Origin: Methanobacteriota archaeon
Lineage (GTDB): Archaea; Thermoplasmatota; Thermoplasmata; RBG-16-68-12
Direction of reading: 5' to 3'
DNA length: 11,659 bases
Assembly: GCA_005879045.1 (NCBI GenBank)
Contig: VBLV01000010.1
Span: forward strand, 19,141 to 30,799
Shown here: positions 5,897 through 11,659 of the stretch, one piece after another
How the letters are laid out: each line of letters opens with the position of its first letter
How positions within the stretch are numbered: position 1 is the first letter of the stretch
Notes under the pieces: model-generated
What the model was told of the DNA's origin: nothing
The model's input: only the letters and a program-made list of their open reading frames with translations
Database searches by the model: none
Translations under genes and position numbers: made by a program

Positions 5897-5927
5897 GCCG
5901 CCTTCCTTCACCGGAGAGCGGAAAGAA
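5897..5927 (+). other. tRNA-Lys intron 2, canonical position 37/38
   Basis: The anticodon-loop exon CTTT (5891-5894) pairs with intron AAAG (5922-5925), forming the 4-bp central helix. Bulges are T-A|G (5895-5897) and A-A|A (5926-5928). The inner helix is CCGC (5898-5901) with GCGG (5918-5921), and the outer helix is the anticodon stem itself. Cutting after the second base of each bulge gives a 31-nt intron between A37 and A38. This is a textbook bulge-helix-bulge motif. Confidence 0.88.
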
Positions 5928-5949
5928 ACCGGGTGGTCCGGGGTTCGAA

Positions 5950-5982
5950 CGGGCCCTGCGGAGCGCGCGGGGTCCCCGAAAG
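5950..5982 (+). other. tRNA-Lys intron 3, T-loop position 59/60 (non-canonical position)
   Basis: The T-loop exon TTCG (5944-5947) pairs with intron CGAA (5977-5980) as a 4-bp central helix. Bulges are A-A|C (5948-5950) and A-G|T (5981-5983). The outer helix is the T-stem CGGGG/CCCCG. The inner hairpin is GGG/CCC (5951-5953 with 5974-5976) extended, past a bulged T5973, by about seven more pairs to a 5-base loop at 5961-5965. Cutting at the bulges gives a 33-nt intron and restores a standard TTCGAAT T-loop. Confidence 0.87.
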
Positions 5983-6042
5983 TCCCCGCGGGCCCGTACG
6001 GCTTGCGTGCGCGTGGCATGCCAGGTGGAAAACGGTCGCCCA

Positions 6043-6048
6043 GGGAGG
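6043..6048 (+). promoter_or_regulatory. Shine-Dalgarno site deciding the rpoH start
   Basis: GGGAGG lies eight bases before the TTG at 6057 and is the only strong ribosome-binding site near rpoH. It is 23 bases downstream of the ATG at 6018 and therefore inside that longer reading, which argues for the TTG start. Confidence 0.65.
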
Positions 6049-6056
6049 ACCTCCCC

Positions 6057-6308
6057 TTGAGGTTTAACGTGTTGGAGCATCAGCTAGTTCCAGAGCATCG
6101 CCTCGTGCCGGAGGAAGAGGCGGAGCGGGTCTTGAAGGCGATGAAGATTACGCGAGACCAGCTCCCGAAGATTCGGAAGAGCGATCCCGTGATCCAGGTC
6201 CTCGAGAAGATCGAGGGGCCCATCGAGGAAGGCCGGATCATCCGCGTGACGCGGGTGAGCGGGACCGCGGGTGTGTCGGAGGCGTATCGCCTCGTCATCG
6301 GGAGGTAG
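6057..6308 (+). CDS. rpoH: DNA-directed RNA polymerase subunit H (Rpo5)
   Basis: This small archaeal RNA polymerase subunit is the counterpart of the C-terminal domain of eukaryotic RPB5. It helps hold downstream DNA in the jaw. The 83 residues contain the full family signature: FNVLEHQLVPEHRLVPEEEA near the N-terminus, QLPKIRKSDPVI in the middle, and a C-terminal GTAGVSEAYRLVI. The frame is open upstream to 6003, with an ATG at 6018 (96 residues), but the family normally begins just before VLEHxLVPEH. The TTG at 6057 has a well-placed GGGAGG site. It is the first protein gene of the rpoH-rpoB-rpoA1 operon, and its last codons carry the rpoB ribosome-binding site. It begins only 60 bases after the tRNA-Lys gene with no promoter visible in between. 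Confidence 0.93.
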   Translation: MRFNVLEHQLVPEHRLVPEEEAERVLKAMKITRDQLPKIRKSDPVIQVLEKIEGPIEEGRIIRVTRVSGTAGVSEAYRLVIGR

Positions 6309-6311
6309 AGC

Positions 6312-9300
6312 ATGCGCGAACTCATCGATGCGTTCTTCCGAGAACGCTCCATCGTCAACCACCACATCGCCTCGTTCAACGACTTCCTTCCCACGATCGA
6401 CAATCCGAACTCGCGGATGCAGCGGATCGTGGACAACCTTCGGTCGTCGCCCGAAGACGAACGCCGCGGCATCATCAAGCTCGACGAGGACCGGACCGAA
6501 GGCGACGTGATCGAGATCCGGATCGGCCGGAAGCGGGACGATCGCGGCCGGATTGACCTCGAGGCGAAACCGACGATCACGCTGGGCCTGCCCGTCGTCA
6601 AGGAGGCCAACGGCGCCACCCATCCGCTCAATCCGATGGAGGCACGGCTGCGGAACCTGAACTACACCGCGCCGATCTACCTCGACTTCACGGTCATCGA
6701 GAACGGCATCGAGCGGGAGCCGGAGCGGGTGCACATCGGCAACTTCCCGATCATGGTCAAGTCGAAGCGATGCCTCCTCTACAAGGAGAACATGGAGACG
6801 GAAGGGGAGCTCACCTCCGACGAGTACAAGCGCAAGCTCATCGAGATGGGCGAGGATCCGTACGATCCGGGCGGGTACTTCATCATCGGCGGGACGGAGC
6901 GGGCCCTGATCTCGCTCGAAGACCTCGCTCCGAACCGCGTCCTGGTCGAATTCAACGAGCGCTACGGCCGCAAGGTCGAGGTCGCGAAGGTCTTCTCCCA
7001 GAAAGAAGGGTACCGGGCCCTCACCCTGATGGAGAAGAAGAAGGACGGGCAGCTGATCGTCAGCGTCCCGACCGCCTCCGGGCAGATCCCGCTGATCATC
7101 CTCATGAAAGCCTTGGGCATGGAGAAGGACGAGGACATCTACAACGCCGTCGTCTCGACGCCCGAGATGGCCAACATCGTCTACGCGAACATCGAGGAGT
7201 GCCAGAACAAGAAGATCTACCCACCGAACGGGATCTTCACGCGAGACGACGCGATCAACTACCTCGAGAAGAAGTTCGCGACGGGCCAGGCGAAGGAATA
7301 TCGGATCAAGAAAGTCGAGTCGATCCTCGATCGGTCGCTGCTCCCGCACCTCGGCGACACCCGCGAGGACCGGATTAAGAAGGCGATCTTCCTCGGACGG
7401 GTCGCCCGCACGGTCCTCGAGTTGTCCCTCGGCATGCGCCGGGAGGACGACAAGGACCACTATGCGAACAAGCGTCTGAAGCTCGCCGGCGACCTGATGG
7501 AGGATCTGTTCCGTGTCGCCTTCGCGAACCTGGTTAAGGACCTGAAGTACCAGCTGGAGCGATCGTACGCGCGGCGCCGCGAGCTGAAGATCTCGTCGGC
7601 GATTCGGCCGGACCTGCTCACGCAGCGCCTGCTCCATGCGCTCGCGACGGGCAATTGGGTCGGCGGCCGGGCCGGCGTCAGCCAGCTCCTCGACCGCACG
7701 TCGAACATGAGCGCCCTGAGCCACCTGCGGCGGGTGACGTCTCCCTTGACGCGGTCCCAGCCCCACTTCGAGGCGCGCGACCTGCACCCGACCCAGTGGG
7801 GCCGCCTGTGCCCGAACGAGACGCCGGAAGGCCAGAACTGCGGGTTGGTCAAGAACTGCGCGCTCGTGATTGACGTCTCCGAAGGTTTCCCTGAGGAAGA
7901 GGTCAAGCTCCTCCTCGCCGACCTCGGGACCAAACAGGTCAAAGGCCAGCAGACCCAGCTCACCCGCGTCTACGTCAACGGAGACCTCGTCGGCCTCCAC
8001 GAGGATCCGAGAAACCTCGTGGCCGAGATCCGCGAACGTCGCCGCTCCGGGCTCTTGAGCCACGAAGTCAACGTCCGCTACGACGAGAACATGGGTGAGA
8101 TCATCATCAACTGCGACGAGGGCCGCATCCGACGCCCGCTGCTCGTCGTGAAGGATGGACACATCGTCTTCTCGCGAAAGCACGTCGACGAGCTGAAGAT
8201 GGGCCGCCTCCGGTTCTCCGACCTCGTCCGGAACGGGATCGTCGAGTGGATCGACGCGGAAGAGGAGGAAGACACGTTCATCGCGATCTACCCCTACGAC
8301 GTCCCGAGCCGCTGCAAGGAGTGCAAGCATCCGCTGAGCCGGAACGATGTCACGTGGGCGAACATGGGGAGCCGCGACGAGGAAGCGGAACTCCAGTGCG
8401 CGCACTGCCACAAGACGTTCAAGGTCAAGGCCTCGATCACGAAGGAGCACTCCCACATCGAGGTCGACCCGATGGTCATCCTCGGGGTCGCCTCGGGCGT
8501 GGTCCCGTATCCGGAGCACAACTCGTCTCCGCGCGTCACGATGGGCGCCGGGATGGCGAAGCAGTCCCTCGGCCTCGGATCGAGCAACTACCGACTGCGT
8601 CCGGATACCCGAAGCCACTTGCTCCATTACCCGGAGCAGCCGCTCGTGCAGACGGACTCGATGAAGTACGTCTCGTTCAACGAGCGACCCGCGGGCCAGA
8701 ATTTCGTCGTCGCGGTGATGTCCCACCACGGGTACAACATGGAAGACGCGATCGTCATGAACAAGGCGTCGATCGACCGCGGTCTCGGCCGGTCGTCGTT
8801 CATGCGCACGTACCGCGCGGAGGAGCGCCGCTACCCCGGCGGCCAGGAGGACCATTTCGAGATCCCGTCCCCCGACGTCCGGGGAGCGCGCGCGGACCTG
8901 TCGTACGCGAACCTCACCCCGGATGACGGGCTCATCTCGCCCGAGGTCCTCGTCCAGGGCGGCGAGGTCTTGATCGGGAAGACGAGTCCCCCGCGCTTCC
9001 TCGAGGAGGAGACGGATTTCCTGACGCCGCAGAAACGCCGCGAGACGTCCGTCACGGTGCGCCACGGGGAGAGCGGCTGGGTCGACTCCGTCATGCTGAC
9101 GGAGAGCGAGAACGGCTCGAAGCTCGCGAAGGTCAAGGTGCGCGACCTCCGGGTCCCGGAGCTCGGCGACAAGTTCGCGTCCCGTCACGGCCAGAAGGGC
9201 GTCATCGGCCTGATCGCGCCGCAAGAAGACATGCCCTTCACCGCGCAAGGCATCATCCCGGACCTTATCATCAACCCCCATGCGATTCCGTCCCGGATGA

Positions 9301-9905
9301 CCGTGGCCCACGTCCTCGAGCAGATCGGCGGGAAAGTCGGCTGCCTCGAAGGACGGTTCATCGACGGCACGCCCTTCTCCGGCGAGCGGGAGGACGCGAT
9401 GCGGAAGGCGCTCGAGGAGAACGGCTTCCGGTCGAACGGGAAGGAGATCCTGTACGACGGCCGCACGGGCCGCATGATCCCGGCGGAGATCTTCGTCGGG
9501 GTGATCTACTACCAGAAGTTGCACCACATGGTCTCGGGGAAGTTGCACGTCCGCTCCCGCGGACCGGTCCAGATCCTGACGAGGCAGCCCACGGAAGGGC
9601 GGTCCCGCCAAGGAGGTCTGCGATTCGGTGAGATGGAGCGGGATTGTCTGATCGGTCACGGCGCCGCGATGGTGATCAAGGACCGCCTCCTCGATGAGTC
9701 GGACGGCACGATCCAGTATGTCTGCGGGAACCAGGACTGCGGTCACTTTGCGATCAAGGATCGCAAGGGGAACCTCCGGTGCCCGGTCTGCGAGAACACG
9801 TCGAAGATCTACCCCGTGCAGACCTCGTACGCGTTCAAGCTCCTGCTCGACGAGCTCCTGTCCTTAGGGGTCGTCATGCGTCTGCAGCTGGAGGACATGC
9901 GATGA
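6312..9905 (+). CDS. rpoB: DNA-directed RNA polymerase subunit B (Rpo2), unsplit
   Basis: This is the second-largest RNA polymerase subunit, forming half of the active-centre cleft. The 1197 residues cover both parts that many methanogens and haloarchaea encode as separate B'' and B' genes, so the gene is unsplit. Landmarks: [10 protein letters not shown] (17-26); GYNMEDA (807-813); [12 protein letters not shown] (952-963, nucleotide-contacting lysines and arginine); [13 protein letters not shown] further on; and a C-terminal zinc site C1138, C1143, C1157, C1160 followed by the clamp segment [13 protein letters not shown] further four-cysteine cluster (C668, C671, C696, C699) sits just before [11 protein letters not shown]. 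The ATG has GGAGGT (6301-6306) five bases upstream, overlapping the rpoH stop. The stop TGA overlaps the rpoA1 start as ATGA, indicating translational coupling. Confidence 0.97.
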   Translation: MRELIDAFFRERSIVNHHIASFNDFLPTIDNPNSRMQRIVDNLRSSPEDERRGIIKLDEDRTEGDVIEIRIGRKRDDRGRIDLEAKPTITLGLPVVKEANGATHPLNPMEARLRNLNYTAPIYLDFTVIENGIEREPERVHIGNFPIMVKSKRCLLYKENMETEGELTSDEYKRKLIEMGEDPYDPGGYFIIGGTERALISLEDLAPNRVLVEFNERYGRKVEVAKVFSQKEGYRALTLMEKKKDGQLIVSVPTASGQIPLIILMKALGMEKDEDIYNAVVSTPEMANIVYANIEECQNKKIYPPNGIFTRDDAINYLEKKFATGQAKEYRIKKVESILDRSLLPHLGDTREDRIKKAIFLGRVARTVLELSLGMRREDDKDHYANKRLKLAGDLMEDLFRVAFANLVKDLKYQLERSYARRRELKISSAIRPDLLTQRLLHALATGNWVGGRAGVSQLLDRTSNMSALSHLRRVTSPLTRSQPHFEARDLHPTQWGRLCPNETPEGQNCGLVKNCALVIDVSEGFPEEEVKLLLADLGTKQVKGQQTQLTRVYVNGDLVGLHEDPRNLVAEIRERRRSGLLSHEVNVRYDENMGEIIINCDEGRIRRPLLVVKDGHIVFSRKHVDELKMGRLRFSDLVRNGIVEWIDAEEEEDTFIAIYPYDVPSRCKECKHPLSRNDVTWANMGSRDEEAELQCAHCHKTFKVKASITKEHSHIEVDPMVILGVASGVVPYPEHNSSPRVTMGAGMAKQSLGLGSSNYRLRPDTRSHLLHYPEQPLVQTDSMKYVSFNERPAGQNFVVAVMSHHGYNMEDAIVMNKASIDRGLGRSSFMRTYRAEERRYPGGQEDHFEIPSPDVRGARADLSYANLTPDDGLISPEVLVQGGEVLIGKTSPPRFLEEETDFLTPQKRRETSVTVRHGESGWVDSVMLTESENGSKLAKVKVRDLRVPELGDKFASRHGQKGVIGLIAPQEDMPFTAQGIIPDLIINPHAIPSRMTVAHVLEQIGGKVGCLEGRFIDGTPFSGEREDAMRKALEENGFRSNGKEILYDGRTGRMIPAEIFVGVIYYQKLHHMVSGKLHVRSRGPVQILTRQPTEGRSRQGGLRFGEMERDCLIGHGAAMVIKDRLLDESDGTIQYVCGNQDCGHFAIKDRKGNLRCPVCENTSKIYPVQTSYAFKLLLDELLSLGVVMRLQLEDMR

Positions 9906-11659
9906 TGTCTTCCATGAGGGGGGTCACGAAGCGAATCCAGGCGATCAAGTTCGCCCTGCTGAGCCCCGACGAGATCCGGCGGATGTCCGCGACGAAGATC
10001 ATCACGGCCGACACCTACGACGACGATGGATTCCCGATCGACATGGGCCTGATGGATTCCCACCTCGGGGTCATCGAGCCCGGCCTCCGGTGCAAGACGT
10101 GCGGCGGCAAGGTCGACGATTGTCCGGGTCACTTCGGGCACATCGACCTCGCGATGCCCGTGATCCACGTCGGGTACGTCAAGGACATCAAGAAGCTCCT
10201 CCAGGCGACGTGCCGGAAGTGCGGACGCCTCCTGCTCACGCGCCAGCAGGCGCAGGAGTACATGGCGGAGATGGAACAGGTCGAGGAGCTCGGCGGCGAC
10301 GTGACGGAGGTCGGCTTCGTCACGAAGGAGACCGCCCGCGAGGCGCAGAAACGCCAGCGGTGTCCGCATTGCGGCGAGGAACAGGGCAAGGTCACCCTCG
10401 ACAAGCCGACGACGTTCCGGGAGGACGGCCACAAGCTCACGCCGAAAGAGGTGCGCGAGCGCCTGGAGCGGATCCCGAACGAGGACCTCCGCGTCCTCGG
10501 GATGAATCCGGAGGTCGCCCGACCGGAGTGGATGGTCCTGACCGCGCTGCTCGTCCCGCCGGTGACCGTTCGTCCGTCGATCACCCTGGAGAGCGGAGAC
10601 CGCTCGGAGGACGACCTGACGCACAAGCTCGTAGACGTCCTGCGGATCAACCAGCGCCTCCGCGAGAATCGGGATGCCGGCGCGCCCCAGCTCATCGTAG
10701 AGGACCTGTGGGAGCTCCTTCAGTATCACGTGACGACGTACTTCGACAACCAGACGTCGGGAATCCCGCCCGCCCGGCACCGGTCCGGACGTCCACTGAA
10801 GACGCTCGTCCAACGGTTGAAAGGCAAGGAAGGCCGATTCCGTTCGAATCTGTCGGGCAAGCGTGTGAACTTCAGCGCCCGGACGGTGATTTCCCCGGAT
10901 CCGATTCTCTCGATCAACGAGGTTGGCGTGCCGGTCGAGGCCGCCCGCGAGCTGACCGTCCCCGTCCACGTCCAAGCCTACAATCTGGACATTGTCAAGC
11001 AGTGGGTGAAGCGGGGTCCGACGCCGCTTGGTCCCCTGGGAGAATATGCGCCCGGCGTGAACTACGTCATCCGGCCAGACGGCCGGCGGATCCGCGTGAC
11101 GGAGAAGAACGCGGAAGTCGTCGCCGAGGCCGTCGAGATCGGCTACACGGTCGAGCGGCAACTCGTCGACGGCGACATCGTGTTGTTCAACCGGCAGCCC
11201 TCGCTGCACCGGATGTCGATGATGGCGCACGAGGTCCGCGTCATGCCCCATAAGACGTTCCGCTTCAACTTGGCCGTGTGTCCTCCGTACAACGCGGACT
11301 TCGACGGCGACGAGATGAACCTGCATGTGCTGCAGAGCGAAGAGGCGCGCGCAGAGGCCCGGGTCCTCATGCGGGTGCAGGAACACATCCTCTCCCCGCG
11401 GTTCGGCGGCCCAGTCATCGGCGGCATTCACGATCACATCTCCGGCTCGTTCCTCTTGACCCACAAGGAGAGCAAGTTCACCCGGGAGGAGGTCACGTTC
11501 ATCCTCACCAAGATCGACATGCGGGACCTTCCGCAGCCGGACATCAAGAAAGGCGGGAAGGAGTTCTGGTCCGGCAAAGCGCTGTTCTCCGCGATCCTGC
11601 CGAAGAACCTCAGCATGACGTTCAAGTCCTCGATCGCGCCGAAAGGCGACATCGGCTTG
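9902..11659 (+). CDS. rpoA1: DNA-directed RNA polymerase subunit A' (Rpo1N), 3' partial
   Basis: This is the largest-subunit N-terminal part, carrying the catalytic magnesium site. The 586 codons visible run to the window edge without a stop; archaeal A' is usually near 880-900 residues. The absolutely conserved [10 protein letters not shown] lies at 464-473, with D466, D468 and D470 as metal ligands. Two clamp zinc sites are intact: C64, C67, C74, H77 (CKTCGG ... CPGHFGHI) and C104, C107, C154, C157. The bridge from [20 protein letters not shown] to RTVISPDP, and [15 protein letters not shown] before the active site, are standard. Three in-frame ATGs (9902, 9905, 9914) compete. The first overlaps the rpoB stop as ATGA and has GGAGG (9890-9894) seven bases upstream, so it is chosen. 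The subunit is expected to be split, with rpoA2 next, but that lies outside the window. Confidence 0.97.
   Translation, partial: MMSSMRGVTKRIQAIKFALLSPDEIRRMSATKIITADTYDDDGFPIDMGLMDSHLGVIEPGLRCKTCGGKVDDCPGHFGHIDLAMPVIHVGYVKDIKKLLQATCRKCGRLLLTRQQAQEYMAEMEQVEELGGDVTEVGFVTKETAREAQKRQRCPHCGEEQGKVTLDKPTTFREDGHKLTPKEVRERLERIPNEDLRVLGMNPEVARPEWMVLTALLVPPVTVRPSITLESGDRSEDDLTHKLVDVLRINQRLRENRDAGAPQLIVEDLWELLQYHVTTYFDNQTSGIPPARHRSGRPLKTLVQRLKGKEGRFRSNLSGKRVNFSARTVISPDPILSINEVGVPVEAARELTVPVHVQAYNLDIVKQWVKRGPTPLGPLGEYAPGVNYVIRPDGRRIRVTEKNAEVVAEAVEIGYTVERQLVDGDIVLFNRQPSLHRMSMMAHEVRVMPHKTFRFNLAVCPPYNADFDGDEMNLHVLQSEEARAEARVLMRVQEHILSPRFGGPVIGGIHDHISGSFLLTHKESKFTREEVTFILTKIDMRDLPQPDIKKGGKEFWSGKALFSAILPKNLSMTFKSSIAPKGDIGL

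Larger units (their letters stand above)
5830..5996 (+). tRNA. tRNA-Lys(UUU) with three introns
   Basis: The 167-base gene yields a mature tRNA of about 74-75 nt once three introns are removed. Exon elements are: acceptor GGGCCCG (5830-5836) with CGGGCCC (5989-5995); T8 A9; D-stem GCTC (5839-5842) with GAGC (5881-5884); anticodon stem TCCGG (5886-5890) with CCGGG (5929-5933); loop C-T-TTT-A (5891-5896) plus A38 (5928), anticodon UUU; variable region TGGTC (5934-5938); T-stem CGGGG (5939-5943) with CCCCG (5984-5988); loop TTCGAA plus T60 (5983); discriminator G5996. All invariant bases fit (T8, A14, G15-C48, G18G19, T54-A58, G53-C61). CCA is not encoded. Introns lie in the D-loop, at 37/38 and at 59/60, each bounded by a bulge-helix-bulge fold. 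Without removing all three, neither the D-arm nor the T-arm closes, so ordinary searches may miss it. Lys identity comes from the anticodon alone. Confidence 0.92.

Noticed and set aside
5897..5938. Reading CCGGA (5911-5915) as the 3' strand of the tRNA anticodon stem with a shorter intron
   Set aside because: It would leave 23 bases in the variable region. CCGGG at 5929-5933 gives a normal 5-base variable region and a perfect splicing motif.
6003..6056. Upstream rpoH starts (TTG 6003, ATG 6018)
   Set aside because: The added residues are not family-like, and no ribosome-binding site precedes them. GGGAGG at 6043-6048 points to the TTG at 6057.
6084..9746. A 1220-codon open frame on the minus strand opposite rpoB
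   Set aside because: It lies almost wholly antisense to rpoB, whose motifs are unmistakable. The translation is a low-complexity mix rich in D, R, V and L with no recognisable domain, as expected where GC-rich third positions remove stops from the complementary frame.
9809..11464. A 551-codon minus-strand open frame opposite rpoA1
   Set aside because: It is antisense to the conserved A' subunit, with no recognisable domain; an artefact of the same kind.

Overview
The window is a GC-rich piece of an archaeal chromosome, most probably from an uncultured, GC-rich lineage of Thermoplasmatota. The evidence is a single unsplit RNA polymerase subunit B, the order rpoH-rpoB-rpoA1, a 5S rRNA gene standing alone under its own TATA box, a Ras-like small GTPase, an archaeal prepilin peptidase, aEF-1beta, and several promoters placed for leaderless mRNAs. 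The lineage assignment is inference; no similarity search was run.

Left part (1-5164). The 3' end of a DUF11-repeat surface protein with a C-terminal membrane anchor converges on a solitary 5S rRNA gene (minus strand). Next comes an A24-family prepilin peptidase (minus). It is divergent from a Rab/Ras-like GTPase (plus), which lacks the usual glutamine after its DxxG motif. An APC-family amino-acid transporter fused to two UspA-like domains (plus) follows.

Middle (5165-6056). A short convergent gap with hairpins separates the transporter from a minus-strand operon. That operon holds a 56-residue zinc-ribbon protein, with a leaderless GTG start 25 bases after a TATA box, and translation factor aEF-1beta. 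Divergent from it is the most unusual object in the window: a tRNA-Lys(UUU) gene interrupted by three introns, in the D-loop, at the canonical 37/38 site and in the T-loop at 59/60. The latter two fit the bulge-helix-bulge splicing motif exactly, and the first fits with a longer central helix. After removal of all three the exons form an ideal tRNA.

Right part (6057-11659). The RNA polymerase operon rpoH-rpoB-rpoA1 follows, tightly packed, with Shine-Dalgarno sites at each junction. rpoA1 runs off the window. I see no TATA box between the tRNA and rpoH, so the tRNA may be the first gene of the RNA polymerase transcript. Both window-edge genes (DUF11 protein, rpoA1) are incomplete. No CRISPR array, insertion sequence or other mobile element was seen.
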